This document shows, piece after piece, positions 1 through 12,202 of a DNA stretch of 64,000 bases. The stretch's first letter is position 1; each line of letters starts with the position of its first letter. The position numbers were made by a program, and so were the translations under genes. The notes under the pieces are model-generated. The model made no database searches and was not told where the DNA came from. It was given only the letters and a program-made list of their open reading frames with translations. The stretch is taken from positions 290,923,530 to 290,987,529 of the forward strand of contig OY992536.1 in assembly GCA_963921195.1 (NCBI GenBank). Reading direction: 5' to 3'. Origin of the DNA: Pegoplata infirma. Lineage: Eukaryota; Arthropoda; Insecta; Diptera; Anthomyiidae.

Positions 1-250
1 AACAACTGTTTAAAAACAACTGAATGAAAAGAGCTGTTTAAAAACAAAGGTTTAAAAACAACTGACTTAAACTGTTGTCGTTTTGATAACTCTGACTTTT
101 ACAAAACTTCCCATATAAAAAGCAAATGTTTTTTAAATAGCGGCTGATGTTCTGAGTGATTTGTCCAATAAATTCTGAAGACATTACCTCATAGAACATC
201 TCAGAATCATTTGAATTGATGCAATTACATTATCTTTCTAAAAATATAAA
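1..250. other. AT-rich DNA, no gene seen
   Basis: No coding potential is visible. The motif GTTTAAAAACAA recurs about three times in the first 60 bases, otherwise the stretch is featureless AT-rich sequence. Confidence 0.5.
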
Positions 251-640
251 CAAGTAAGAAAGCTATATTCGGCTGTGCCGAATCTTTAAATACCCTCCAC
301 AATGTTAACCAATGCACAATGGTTTCGCAGACGACCTTTCTTGGCCAAAATTCAATTTTCTCAAAATTGATTTTATAGAAAATCGTTAACACTTACAAAC
401 AACAGAAAACATATTTTGTTTTTGTATACTCATTTACCGTTCAAAAACAAATTTAGATAAAAATAAAAAAAAGTATTTTTTTAAATTTCAATTATTTTTT
501 TGAGTTTAAATACCAAAAATTTCTTATAATATTATACATGGAAAAAAAAACTATAAAAATTTTTAACACAAAACCTTATTTCAAACCAAAAATTTTTCCA
601 TTTTTGAAATTTTGGCCAAGAAAAGTGTTGAACGGAACCA
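251..640 (-). mobile_element. DINE-1-like repeat, 3' end fragment
   Basis: Read on the minus strand this ends with a hairpin (ATTCGGC..GCCGAAT), a short tail and the terminal CTTG, the same end seen on the complete plus-strand copy just downstream (758-1980). Only the 3' part is present; the inner limit near 640 is approximate. Confidence 0.6.
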
Positions 641-757
641 TAGTGCAATGTAAATATTTAAAAAACAAAAAAAAATAAATGTTTTATAAGTATGTATAAA
701 AATTATATAAAAATTATGAAAATTGTATAAAAGCAACCACACATACTACGTATTTTT

Positions 758-919
758 ATACCCTCCACTATAGTGATAGAGGGTATATATAAGTTTGTCA
801 TTCCGTTTGTAACACCTCGAAATATTGGTCTAGGACCCCTTAAAGTATATATATTCATGATCCTCGATCGATTTTAAGACGATCTAGCGATGTCCGTCCG
901 TCCGTCCGTCCGTCTGTCC

Positions 920-965
<46 letters not shown>

Positions 966-1980
966 TGAAAACACGCTAACTTTTGAAAGACTTTACGGAG
1001 GCTCCTGAAGTTTGGCATATATGTTGGACATTTACCTGGTCAGGTTGGTATTGCAATCCAGCGAAATCGGTCCAGTGGTTCAAAAGTTATAAGCAAGTGA
1101 GTGAATTTCGGCAAGGGATTTTCTGGAATTTACGAGATAAAACACACTGTAACTTTCGAACGGCAATTCTGAGGGTGCTGAAGTGTGGCATATATATTTA
1201 CCGTTCCTCTCGTCCAGTTCGTTTTAAATTTCAGCCAAATCGGTCCGGCGGTTCAAAAGTTATTAGCAAAACCGTAAATTTCAGATTAGTTCACCTTAAA
1301 TTCACGTGTTGAAAACCCGTTAAACATGTTTTAAAAACATTTGGAAGTCAGAAAAGTATTTTAAAAGGTATTTTTGTCACACAAAAATACTTTTACACTA
1401 AACCAAAAAAAAAAAATACACTTAAAAAAAAAGTTTACACTCAAAAAAAATTTTACACTCAAAAAAAAAATTGGTTAATTATTATTTTTTTTTTTCAAAA
1501 ATTAAAAAAAAAGTTTTTTTACACTAAAACAAAAAAAAAAAAATACACTCAAAAAACATTTTACACTCAAAAAAAAAATTAGTATTTTTTTTTTTCAAAA
1601 ATTAATAAAAAAAAAGTTTTTTTACAGAAAATAAAATATTTCTAACCAAAAAAAAGTTTACACTTAAAAAAAAATTTTACACTCAAAAAAAAAAATTGGT
1701 AAATTATTTTTTTTTATTTTCAAAAATTAACAAAAAAAGTTTTTTTACACTAAAACAAAAAAAAAAAAACACTCAAAAAAAATTTTACACTCAAAAAAAA
1801 AAATTAGTATTTTTTTTTTTTTTTTCAAAAATTAATAAAAAAAAGTTTTTTTACAGAAAGTAAAATATTTCTAACCAAAAATGTTATTTTTTTCACGTTA
1901 GAAAATTTACTATCACTTAAAAAGGGCATTGTGGAGGGTATTCATAGATTCGGCCAAGTCGAATTTAACTTTTCTACTTG
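758..1980 (+). mobile_element. DINE-1-like (Helentron-type) repeat, complete copy, family 1
   Basis: The 5' end is ATACCCTCCAC followed by a small hairpin that regenerates GAGGGTAT. A block including AAAGTATATATATTC follows, then a GTCC/GTCT microsatellite, an A/T-rich body with repeated TTTTACACTCAAAA runs, and a 3' hairpin (ATTCGGCCAAGTCGAAT) with terminal CTACTTG. This order is that of the Drosophila INE-1/DINE-1 elements, which are non-autonomous Helentrons; assignment rests on remembered structure. It encodes nothing: the open frame at 983-1312 is only the block after the microsatellite. Confidence 0.75.
893..964 (+). repeat. GTCC/GTCT microsatellite
   Basis: About 18 tandem tetranucleotides, GTCC units grading into GTCT units, inside the DINE-like element. 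A GTCY array at this position is a hallmark of DINE-1-type elements. Confidence 0.9.
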
Positions 1981-2399
1981 TTTTACTTCTATTAATACAA
2001 ATGGCGAGCTGCCACGCCATATCATGCAGGTTTGTATTGAAACTCATCTCAATTGATCATAGCTTCTTAACCCCTATACTGATTTTGCCATAATTGGTAC
2101 CAAAATAACCAGAAAAACGTTGAGAACAATAAAATATGAACCTATTTAAAATTTTATTTGAATATGTCAACCATGAGCCAAGATAAATCATTTTAAAATT
2201 TTGGGTTAAATTGCTGATGCCTCGCCCCATTGTGCGATTCGGCCCAAATTTTTTGTGAGTGTTAGGAATGATAAAATTACATTAAATTCAAAGTTTCGTT
2301 TACATTCATTCAACAGGTGTCAAGTTATAGCATTTATTTTGTGTAAAATTCACATTTTCACTCATCAAAATTTACATTTTCACTCATAACTTTTAAAAT

Positions 2400-2679
2400 A
2401 CTTAACCGATTTAAAAAAAAACCCATCAGATTCTGCCTAGGAGAATTACGCAACTTTTGGTACCCCAGGCGTTTAAATCGGTTCTGGATTATAGCCAAAA
2501 ACGTGATTTCAACAGACAGACAGACAGACAGACAGACAGACGGACATCGCTAGATCGACTTAGAATCGATCAAGGATCATGAATATATATACTTTATGGG
2601 GTCCTAAACCAATATTTCAATGTGTTACATACGGAATGACAAACTTATATATACCCTCTATCACTAGAGTAGAGGGTAT
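2400..2679 (-). mobile_element. DINE-1-like repeat, 5' part
   Basis: On the minus strand from 2679 the 5' hairpin, the AAAGTATATATATTC block and a short GTCT array (2509-2543) follow the family 1 order. The body beyond about 2400 diverges, so the other end could not be placed. Confidence 0.6.
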
Positions 2680-2974
2680 AAAAATCCATCATCCCGTGAA
2701 CTTTTCGTTTAGAAAACCTCAACGATTATGGGCGCCTATTCATATAAAACTTTTTATATTTATAGGATCAAAATAACCTCATGCTCAGATACATTTTTGC
2801 GTTAATGAACCTCTTGATTCACGAACTCAGAACTTTTTAGAATTGATTTAATTCAAATTATCTCTTTGTCATACTTAAGTTATAAAAAACTACTCCGATG
2901 ACTTATTTTATTTAAATTCAAGTTTTTGTATAAAATTTTCAAACAAAATTATTTTTTATTTTCAAATGTTCAAA

Positions 2975-3083
2975 AATCAGTACAATCAGTACATATTTCA
3001 AAAAATCAGTACAATTCAGTACAACGTGTTTTGATCAGTACACGTGATCAAAAATCAGTACATGTACTGATCAAATCAGTACG
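2975..3083 (+). repeat. Cluster of ATCAGTAC motifs
   Basis: The octamer ATCAGTAC, or a one-base variant of it, occurs about eight times in 108 bases at irregular spacing, and once in inverted form as CAGTACATGTACTG. It lies directly before a DINE-like repeat and may be a subterminal repeat of an unrecognised element. Confidence 0.6.
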
Positions 3084-3094
3084 TATGGTCAGCC

Positions 3095-3823
3095 TATCCT
3101 AGACCCACTTTTAAGTATACCGATCGACTCAGAATAACTTTTTAAGTTATTCTAGCGATGCCCGTCCGTCTGTCTGTCCGTCCATGTAAACGTTGTAAAT
3201 ACGATACGGGTCGCAATTATCAATCGATTTGGTTGATATTTAAAACTTAAGCTTCGTTTGGCCTAACGACGAAGCCTATTAAAATTGGACTAAATCAGTC
3301 TATGTTTAGACCTAGGTCTGCTTTAATTGGCTCAATTGGCTCTAATAACCAAATTATAATAGGTATCTTTTCGATATTTGACAGGTAAAAGTTTTTTGTA
3401 TTCAGTAATTACTATTCCGAATTTCAAAGGAATCGGACCAGTTCTTCTTGTAACCCCCATACAAACCACCTTCCCGATATTACCATAAATCTGTCAAATT
3501 TCATGAAAATAGAAAATAATTTTTTATTAAAACTTTTGTTTTTTAACTTGTGTTTTAATAACCTAATGATTATAATCGGACCATTTTTGGACATAGGACC
3601 CCAATAAAAATTTCGCCCGATATTCAGTTAAAGAGGTTTATTGGCAACAACAAGAAGCTTATTTCACTCAAATTAGGTTTTCGACTGTTTTCTACACTTA
3701 TTAAAGATTTGACAAAAGATAGATCCAATCGGTCCATGTTTGAACTTGAGACCTATTTTCTGGGAAACACTGGTGTAGGGTACCGACCATATAGGTCTTG
3801 ACCGACTGTAATTTTCTAACTTG
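3095..3823 (+). mobile_element. DINE-1-like repeat, family 2, 5'-truncated
   Basis: A second DINE-like family. It has a block ending in GCGATGCCCGTCCGTC, a short GTCY array, a body containing GACGAAGCCTATTAAAAT, and a 3' hairpin of the type GTCGGTC..GACCGAC followed by ACTTG. Better preserved copies are at 19361-20902 and 29547-31700. The 5' hairpin is missing here. Confidence 0.6.
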
Positions 3824-5326
3824 TTTTTCTTATGATTTGTTGCGAAAAAACCCGTTTTTTTGGAATAAGACATGATTGAGAGACAATTGGTGCCCTAAGG
3901 GTTAAGACGACTGACCAAATGACTTCTGCATCCTTAAGTGCAATGTTTAAGATTTAGCCTCAACTTGTTTTTTAGTCGATATCACTTCGGGTTCATCCGC
4001 TATGAGTTGTCAAAAATGCCCAAAACGGCGATTTTTTTTAACTTTGACCTTAATTTTCTTAAAGACCTGATGTTATGGAAAAGTTTGGAGACCAGATTGG
4101 TGATCACTAGAACAATTAAAATTACCTGTGTAGGGTCGCATCAAGTTTTTTTCAAAATGTTCAGTAGTGTAATTATTTCGGAAAAAGTATTAAAGTAAAA
4201 TTTTTAACTTTGAAATTCTGGGGTTTTCAGTTCAATAGCCAAAAAATTTCCAAAAATTACTATTTTCAGAAAGCTTTTTATATAAAGCTAAAAAGGTAGT
4301 TAGACTTTTATAACTGTTAGTATTAAAAAATAAAGTTTTTAGCAAACATTTTTAATTTCTTTTAATAAAAATCGCTTAAACAAACTTATTAATTTTTAGC
4401 GTTAAAAAATCATAAAATTGGAATTAAAACGATAAATTAGCATTTGTGCTGCAATTCATGCTAACATAATGTACAAACTATCTGATGTATAAGTTCATTG
4501 ATCTGTTGGTTGGTTAAATGAAGCTGTGACGCTTTATTGGTAATGTTCGTCTGACCGTCCATCCATACATCTGTTGGTTAATGTGATTGTCGGTTTGGGT
4601 TTTTATTGTTGCTATGAAACTTACCTGTTATTTGGTAAGGTTATGGTTTTTGGATTTTTTTTTGTTGAGATTTTTTTTTTGTCGAGATTTTTTTTCTTCT
4701 TATTCCATCTGATGAATTTTTTTGTTTATAGTATTTTGCGGTCAATTTTAGTTGTAATTTTTGTATTATTTTTTTTTAAAGTTTAAATGAGGTGTGTTTT
4801 GTTTTTTATGGGCCTATGACAATTAATTAATTTACATAAAAATTCGTTTTGTTGTTAAATTCAAAAAAACGTGGCTCAAAAAATAAATCGGGTTTTTTGT
4901 TTTGATTCTGTGCTGGTTTTTTTATTGGGGGAAGTGCAGATTTTTTTCTTTTTAAATTATTTTATGTTAATTGAATATTTGTTTTTTTTTTTTTGAACTG
5001 TGACAAGACAGCATCATTGTTATCAATATTTTTTTTTTTTGTTTGTGCAGATGATATGAAACTTGAATAATGTATGATTGTTTTTTTGTGAAACCCTGAA
5101 ATTGAAGGGTTTATGATTATTTTGTTATTACCTTGATATTGAACTTTTTGTTTTCATGCTAAAGATGGGAAGGAGGTTTTTGAGTTTTGGTTTTTTTTTT
5201 AATTTTTGGAAATCAATACAGTGGAATTGATTGTTGTTTTTAAAGCAATTGTTCTGCTTTGATAAAAGAGGGAAGGACCGTTTGTGACTTAGAAACGGTT
5301 CTATGGGAACTGGATCGGATTTAAGC
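3824..5326. other. Non-coding, T-rich stretch
   Basis: No gene recognised. From about 4590 to 5100 the plus strand is strongly T-rich with many runs of 8-12 T. The open frames at 3938-4198 and 4574-4786 have low-complexity Phe/Leu composition and no recognisable domain. Confidence 0.4.
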
Positions 5327-7078
5327 AACCGCCCGAGTAAAAAAGTTTATATATAATTATATATAATTTGATAAAATTATATATAATTATATAAGATTAT
5401 ATAAGTATAAAAGTTCAGTTTTTAGAAAATTCCTTAATGCAATTATATATAATTATATATATTTATATATAATTATATATGCCTTATATAATCAGATATA
5501 ATTACATATAATGTTAACGTTGTAAACATTTGCAAAAAATAAAATGTTTTGCACATTTTTAATATTCCACTATTGCAATTTTCATTAAACAATGATATTT
5601 TTCATTAATTTTGTTAAAAGTTAGCAAATAATTTTGGTTATTTTTATAATAAGATTGTTGGTTTAAAATTACAAGAAACACACATAAAAAAGATCTACTT
5701 TTACATATTTCTTTACATATCGTCGCTGCTCCGAGGAAATCCCCTAAGTGTTTTATTTTTTATTTTATTAAGAAACCCAGAAGAAGCTTTATTTTGTCCT
5801 TTTGCGTTTTGCAATATTGTGAATATGCATATTTATACAAATTTAAGTTTGAAAGAGCGACACGATAGATTAACACTAACATAAGTGTTTCTTCACAATA
5901 CAGCAGCAAGCAGCAGACAGCAAAATTTTTACATGTATTTTGTTGTTGCGGCAACAACAAAATACATGTAAAAATTTTGCTGTCTGCTGCTTGCTGCTGT
6001 ATTGTGAAGAAACATTAAGCTGTTTCCTGGGTCTCCTTAAAAAAAATTAAAACCAAACATGGAGATATTTTCGTCGGTGCAGTGACAATATGTATGTTTT
6101 CTGTAAATAACCGTAATTTGTCAAAGACATTAATACCAATAGTAATGTCCTAAGTATTATTTATTTAACATTTTGATTTACCTAAAATTTGCTAACTTTT
6201 GTTTGCTTTTTCATGAAACTACAATTTTGTTTTTAAAAACTTTACGCAAGCATCCCTTTCTTTGGACAATTATTACTTTTTGGACTATCAAATAAATGGA
6301 TTTAACAATTTACCATCAATTTTAACGCACCAATGATTTTCCCAAGCCTGCAGTTTTAAGCTTTTATGCTTACGAATGGGATTAGAAAAGGTACGGCAGA
6401 ATGTTATTTTTAAAAATTTGTTTCCCTCTCCCATGGGTGACAGAGCGATTAAAAATTGTGAAAAGTTGAAGCTTTAAAGTTATCAATAGAGATGTCCGGA
6501 AATCGGTGCCGTGCCAAGTAATAGAAAATTGTTATTTTGGGTTCTGTTTTAACCAGTTCCTGTCTGGTCCAGACGTCGTGTAAAAAAGAAAACTACAACT
6601 TTTTTGTCTTTTGATGCTATATCCTGTAATTTGTTGTTATTTAAATAAGTGCGTTTTATTTTTTCTGTCATTATTTGAATATTTTATAATAATTTCCTCC
6701 ATGTTATTTTTTTTGTGTAAATGTTTTTAATATTTTATTTTTATAAATAAAAAATAAAATGAATTGCTGAAATTTTAATTAAAAAAATCGTAGGAGTCTT
6801 TCATATCTAATAATATAAAATAATATCTTTTTTTATAAAATTATATAAAATTGTATAAAATTAGATAAAAAACTTTTTCGGATATAATTTTATCAAATTA
6901 TATATAATTTTATCAAATTATATATAATTTGATATAATTTTATCTAATTTTATAAAATTTGATCCACCAATTCCTGGATAGAATTATATATAATTTTATC
7001 AAATTATATATAATTTGATAAAAGTGCGTTATATCAAATTATATATAATTATATATAAATTTTTTTACTCGGGCGGTT
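5327..7078. mobile_element. Fold-back element with AACCGCCCGAGT termini
   Basis: The two ends are inverted repeats of at least 38 bp with one mismatch, starting AACCGCCCGAGTAAAAAA and continuing into TATATAATTATATA repeats. Long AT-rich ATATAATT arrays make up both subterminal parts (5340-5520 and 6820-7065). The interior has no transposase. No convincing target duplication could be read: TTAA is near both ends but is offset by 4 bases on the left. The superfamily is unassigned. A similar CCCGAGTAAAAA terminus bounds the element at 63069-63358. Confidence 0.65.
5886..6014. repeat. Perfect 129-bp palindrome
   Basis: Arms of 64 bases (5886-5949 and 5951-6014) are exact reverse complements around a single G at 5950. 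The arms include CAGCAGCAAGCAGCAG and TACATGTATTTTGTTGTTGC. It lies inside the fold-back element 5327-7078. The arms were compared base by base; no mismatch was seen. Confidence 0.95.
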
Positions 7079-7940
7079 AAACAGTTTTCGTTTTACTTCA
7101 ACAGTTTTCATTTGAGAGGGCATGGAAAACAACCTGTTCCGAAAACTTCTTTCTTTTACTAGTTGCCACTTGATTATTTTTCTTCAAAGAAGATGTGATT
7201 TTAGAACTGGTTCTAGGTTGCAAACAATTCACATTTAGGAAATGGTCCCAGAATCAGTATAATGGGGCATAGGTATGTAACGATCGGCTCACAGCCAGCT
7301 GAACAGAGCCGCCGATGATTTTTCAATAAGCCGCCGATTTCTTTTAATTTGTCACTATATCAGTTCGTGACAATCTGACAACTCCCAAATTTACAATTTG
7401 GAAGCAATTTAATTATTTTTTCTCTTTTAAGTCAGCTATGCCGGGTTTTTTTGAAAGAACCTATCAAAAGTCGACTCATTGTCAGCTGATTAATTTTCGG
7501 CTCACAGTCGACTTTGAAATACTTTCGATATTATTTTCTCTGACCTCAGAATTGGCTATTCCAGGGGCGGAACCAGTTCAGTTTCTCTTCCTTTTCTTTT
7601 CCCTGGGAGGGGGGGGGGGGGTTGGAATTTTCAATTTTTGAGCCAGGAAAGGTTTTTTTAATACCTATCTAACGGTTGCATAACCTTTTAAAAACTTGGC
7701 TTCGTTAAATATTTTTTTCACGAAAATGTTTAAATTCTGGGGGTGTTTGAGTGAACACATTAAGCTAAGATATTTATATGAATACAAAATAATCTTTATT
7801 AAATTTAAGTCGACTCGTATTTTTGCTCTGAATGATATTCCCAGTACCGTTTTAACCATTAGGCCACACTGGGCACATGCCCAGAATCCCGACATTCCGG
7901 GGGTCTCGAAAGGCCATAAAATTCGCTTATACGAAAAATA
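7079..7940. other. Intergenic or upstream DNA, no gene seen
   Basis: No repeat family or gene was recognised. A run of 13 G occurs at 7609-7621, unusual in this AT-rich sequence. Open frames on both strands at 7665-8022 overlap each other and look like chance. Confidence 0.4.
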
Positions 7941-7949
7941 TATTTTAAA

Positions 7950-8325
7950 AAAGTTTCAGAATCGGAGACATTTATTGTACAGAAAAAGTATAATTTTTCG
8001 TATAAAAAAGTCTAAAATCTGATACGTTCTTCGGATAGAAAAAGTATCGGATTCTGCGACATTTTTCGCATAAAATTCAGAGATTCTGAGACACTTTTCG
8101 TATAGAGAATGTCTCATATTCTGAGACTTTTTTCGTATAGAAAAAGTCTCAGATTCTAAGACACTTTTCTTACAGAAAAAGTCTCAGATTCTGAGACACT
8201 TTTCATACAAGTTTTAGATTCTTAAAAATTTTTAGTATAGAAAAGATATCAGATTCTGAAACATTTTTCGAAAAGAAAAAGTCGCAGATTCTTATAATTT
8301 TTTCTTACATAAAAGGTCTCAGATT
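7950..8325. repeat. Degenerate minisatellite, unit about 30-35 bp
   Basis: Roughly ten diverged units of the pattern AGTCTCAGATTCTGAGAC plus a TTTTCGTATAGAAAA spacer. Each unit is itself partly palindromic (CTCAGATTCTGAG). Similar arrays occur at 18430-19360 and 20910-22140 in an intron of the scavenger receptor gene. Confidence 0.7.
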
Positions 8326-8344
8326 CGTTCCAATTCGTTCTTAG

Positions 8345-9310
8345 TGACTGTTAGCTCACTAATTCGACGAAGAGATTGTATACAGTTCCTAATGATTCCC
8401 AATTTTACAGTGATTGATTCTAAGACATTCAGAGCACAAAAATGTTAATGGCGCAACGAGGTCCCTTGTCGTAATCACCTGCACGGCTTTATCAATTGCA
8501 AGTACCTCAGCCTGAAAAACACTACACTTGCCTGGAAGTCTCAATGGGGCCCCAATTTCAAGGCATTCAGAGTATACTCCCGAACCCGTACCCAACTCCA
8601 TCTTTGATCTTTCCGTAAAGATTGAAATCGCATTCTCTGTTATAACAGAGTTTTCCGTCCAGTCTTCCCTGGTTGGGTATTTGAACCTCGAAGGCTCCGT
8701 CACAGTTCGTCTGCGGTAAGTTTTAGTCGGTTTTCTGTTTCAGTTGCGTCCCGCTCACCGTTCTTTATATGGTCGAGAGTCCCCAAGAGCGTTGATAAAC
8801 ATTTGGGACTCTCTTAATCTGAGAGCCGATTTTGCTGCTGCGCTCTTGACGTAGATTTTCCCAAGTTGAATGTTGAGTATCAATTTCAGGCCGGCCTGGG
8901 GTTCCAATCTTATAGCACCAGTGATACCCACTCAAGTCAGTCGTTGTACCTTCTGTAGGTTCCAGATATATAATGTCTAATCCAGTGCTTTTCACCACAG
9001 AAGGACACCATAGGTAAGTAAGTATTAGTTCTCCTGAAGGGGTAAAAATCACATAACGACTTTTTCATCCATTCCTCTGTATTCCTTTTCCAAGAAAGCT
9101 TTGAGTTAAGAATCACACCCAGGTATTTCGTCTCATTAGACAGTTCCAGTGTGATTCCATGTAACTTTGGAAGAAACAAACCTGTCAATCTCAGTAATTT
9201 TTGTGAATAAGACGAGTTGGGTTTTGGTGGGATTACCTCCAGACCGTTGTGCTTTGCTCACGTCGAGAGTATCTTAAGCGCTGATTCCAGAAGGGGAGAG
9301 ATCACTCCTA
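8345..9310 (-). pseudogene. Non-LTR retrotransposon fragment (RT end and RNase H)
   Basis: Reading the minus strand, 9188-8937 encodes the end of a reverse transcriptase with the motif TKYLGVILNSKLSWKRN. The thumb region follows in shifted frames, then 8703-8389 encodes an RNase H-like stretch with SIFTERSKMELGTGSGVYS (the catalytic Asp position reads Glu) and QAEVLAIDKAVQ. Possession of RNase H after the RT points to an I/LOA/R1-type element rather than Jockey. Frameshifts and a truncated 5' end show that it is dead. The copy at 13500-16870 is the same family in the same orientation. Confidence 0.75.
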
Positions 9311-9599
9311 TGCAGTAATGTGTTTTGTCTTTCTTGCTTTGGGGATAATGACTACTCTTACATTTCTGCATTCAGAGGGAATATACCCAAATGCAAACTC
9401 GCGAAACTTGGAGCAGATGGCATATGTACCACCAAATTGCTTTCACCACCACCCCAGCATTACAAGCTAAAACAAAATTCCCTTACTATCGTCAAGACAA
9501 ATCGAAGATGGAGGTAACTTGGGACAAGTCGTATAAGCAGAATTTTTTGGCCACGCTATGATTGAGGAAGGACTAAATTCTTACTTACACTTACGAGAA

Positions 9600-9965
9600 T
9601 ATAATGTCGTATGTTGACAGGTTTAATAACGGGACACTGTCTTGTCGGGAAACATGAAAAGAACATGAATCTTATTACGGACGCAAGCTGCAAAAGGTGC
9701 GAGACACCAGGCGTCGAGGAGACGATTGAACACATCCTGTGTCTCTGCCCGGCTTTGGCACGATCTTGACTATCAGTTATAGGAAGTTCACAGTTCGAGA
9801 CTTTGGAGGAAAGTACGAGGATAGATCTGAAAAGTTTAAAGCAATTCGCAATAAAGGTCAATGTATTTAGTTTACATCGATAAACGGAAAAAGTTTTGTG
9901 GTATCGCTATGGACCAATTGGTCTATGCGGAGTGCCGATCTGGCACCGCCACCCTAACCTAACCT
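9600..9965 (+). pseudogene. Non-LTR retrotransposon 3' end (zinc-finger tail)
   Basis: On the plus strand, around 9620-9880, the translation contains GHCLVGKHEKNM, then CKRCETPGVEETIEHILCLC, the Cys/His cluster found at the C-terminus of RNase H-bearing LINEs. A stop codon interrupts it near 9770. It ends in the short repeat CCTAACCTAACCTA, also seen at the end of the LINE at 54725-55925. It lies in opposite orientation to its neighbour 8345-9310. Confidence 0.7.
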
Positions 9966-10281
9966 ACCCCAATGCAGCCATGGCATGATTATCCCGAGGG
10001 ACTCCTGTAAGAGTAGCGAAAAACCGGGTTCTTTAAAATAAACCAGTAACCATTTATTTTAAAGGCAATTGCAGGGACTTTCAAACAACATAACATAAAG
10101 GTGATTTCGCGCAAATATAACGTATCAAATATGTCGAAAACGGGGTTGTTTTTGAGCTGAAGTATCTCGATGTTCTAATGTGGTAGTCTGTATACTCTGG
10201 TCTATAGATCAAAAATTTGTTGGCCTGTGTTATCAATTTTCCTAAGATTTAGTTAATTTTCCTATTTTTTTTAGTTATCAC
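9966..10281. other. No gene seen
   Basis: AT-rich DNA between the LINE end and the hAT element; nothing recognised. Confidence 0.4.
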
Positions 10282-10462
10282 TAGGGCAAGTACTTTCATG
10301 AAAATGCATATTTTTACTCCGCACTCTAAACATATCATAAATTAAGTATCTATCCGAATCATTAAATTTGCAATAAAATGGCATCGATTTGTAGTTGCAT
10401 ATTTTTGCATATTTTGGTATAAATGCATATTTTTGCATATTTTCATATAAATTGCAATTTTT

Positions 10463-10985
10463 TAGAGTCCGACCGAAACCAGTTTTCGAGGCCGAACCGA
10501 AACCGAACCGAATATTCGGCCGAAAAAGTAATATTCGGCCGAAACCGAACCGAAACCGAAACTTAAAAAAAAATTATCGCCTGGCATGAATAAAATTATT
10601 AAAAAGTTGTTAAAGATAAATATACAGCATAAAATGCTTTTAAGCCATATGAATTGTTGTATTTTTGAAAAAAATATATGTTTTTACAAAAACTTACAAA
10701 AAAATTGTATATTTCGTTTGTAGATTAGGAGAAAATAATTTTTGAACGGAAACAGTTTTACATTTATTGCATAAACTAGTAACATTTTCTTCAATTGAAC
10801 TGAAAGAAGTGTAATGAAATACGAAATCAAAAAATTTAGCGACTTTTTTACATATTTTTTAAAATAACAAAAAGTTTCGGTTTCGGCTAATATTCGGCCA
10901 AAATTTTGCCGAATACCGAATAGAGGCCGAAACCCCATTATTCGGCCGAAACCGAGACCGAAACCGAATATTCGGTCGGACTCTA
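10463..10985. mobile_element. hAT MITE with 8-bp TSD CAATTTTT
   Basis: Ends are TAGAGTCCGACCGAA and its inverse, flanked by CAATTTTT at 10455-10462 and 10986-10993. The subterminal parts are made of repeated CCGAAACCGAA and ATTCGGCCGAA motifs, so the open frames reading through them (10395-10589 plus, 10684-11031 minus) are repeat artefacts. It is 523 bp, non-coding, and nested in the hAT element 10282-11797. Confidence 0.9.
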
Positions 10986-11189
10986 CAATTTTTTTAATTT
11001 TCATCAACATTTTTTCAAAAAACCATTTCAAAAAAAATATTTTCTTATAGAAATTATATTCTGAGACAGTTTTTATAGAAATTTGTTTTTGAAATTTTTT
11101 TTTTTAGATTCCTAAAAAAAGCTTTAAATTTAAAAATTTCTTACAGGAAAATGGAAAGAAAAGCGTATACAAAAATTTTTATTATTCTC

Positions 11190-11640
11190 CAGGTCAGATT
11201 GGTATTGAATTGTCGCGAAATTTGCGCAGTAGTTAAGAAGTTATGAAGAAATCCGTGAAACTAAGATTGGTTTTATCCCGAATTCACGTGTTGGATAAAA
11301 CGCTTTACACGTTTTAATAGAGATTGGTAGCCACAAAAATATTTTACAAAGTATTTTTGCGACTCAAATATTTTTTAAACTCAAAATAATTTTACACCCA
11401 AAAAATATATTTTTTTCAAAAATTACTAAAGAAGTATTTGACTTCAAAAAATCAAATAAAAAAATTTGTATCAGAAATATTTTTCGACTTCTAAAGAAAA
11501 TTTGTACATTTAAAATTTTTTATCACGAAATGTGTCAATAAAAAAATATTTTCTAAATAAAAGCTGAGTCCACCCAAAAAAAACATTTGTTTAATATTGT
11601 AGAGGGCATTAAAGTATTTAAAAAAATCGAATTTATGTTA
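11190..11640 (+). mobile_element. Degenerate DINE-1-like body
   Basis: Contains TTCACGTGTTGGATAAAACG and a run of spaced TTTTACA(C)CCAAAAA motifs in the order seen in the body of the DINE copy at 1305-1500. Ends are worn away. Confidence 0.45.
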
Positions 11641-12202
11641 ATAAAGCTCTTTTTTTAGTAAAAGCAGTTCATTTTTAATACATATTTAAAATTTTTAAGT
11701 GCATATTTTTTGAGTTTTAAGTGCATATTTTTGATTTTTAGAGGCATATTATAGGCACATATTTTCGATTTTTAGATGCATGAAAGTACTTGCCCTAGTT
11801 ATCACGCACACTTGTAAACATTTAATGCAACCCTGATTGCATACTACTCTGTACTCAACCCATTACACATAACATTTTACACTTTATTAACTACGTCCCA
11901 CTGTGTTTCATACATACTTTCGTGATCACTTCCTATTTTTGAAGAAAAAGAGCAACAAAACTTGTTTACAATAAATGGGAGTTCCCCAGAACTAAATTAT
12001 GTATGACACCAATGCAATCAATATGAACAAAAAATAAAATGAAACTTTTCCAGTTAAATGCATTTAAAAATGAGAATTTATATAGTTTTGGATTTTTTTT
12101 CTTTTCCCAACCAAACACCTTCAAAGAAAAAACTGCTAGTTTTGCAAAAGAGAAAACCCCCAACTATAATTAAATAATTCATATTTTTATCTTTCTTTGC
12201 AG

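Larger units (their letters stand above)
10282..11797. mobile_element. hAT-type element, non-autonomous, with 8-bp TSD GTTATCAC
   Basis: Terminal inverted repeats read TAGGGCAAGTACTTTCATG on both ends and are flanked on each side by GTTATCAC (10274-10281 and 11798-11805). The 8-bp duplication and TA-start TIR fit the hAT superfamily. Subterminal GCATATTTTTGCATATTTT repeats occur near both ends (10300-10450 and 11700-11780). There is no transposase. A second hAT element (10463-10985) and a degenerate DINE-like stretch (about 11190-11640) lie inside. Confidence 0.85.

Noticed and set aside
893..964. CRISPR-like or regulatory tandem array
   Set aside because: Plain GTCY microsatellite, a known component of DINE-type elements.
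983..1312. 109-codon open frame
   Set aside because: Lies in the body of a DINE-like repeat; similar frames recur in other copies with stops.
5327..7078. piggyBac-type insertion at TTAA
   Set aside because: TTAA is near both ends but its offset from the inverted repeat differs by four bases on the left, and no transposase is seen.
10395..11031. Overlapping frames with Arg/Pro/Asn- or Gly/Phe-rich repeats, possible repeat protein
   Set aside because: They translate the subterminal CCGAAACCGAA repeats of a hAT MITE.
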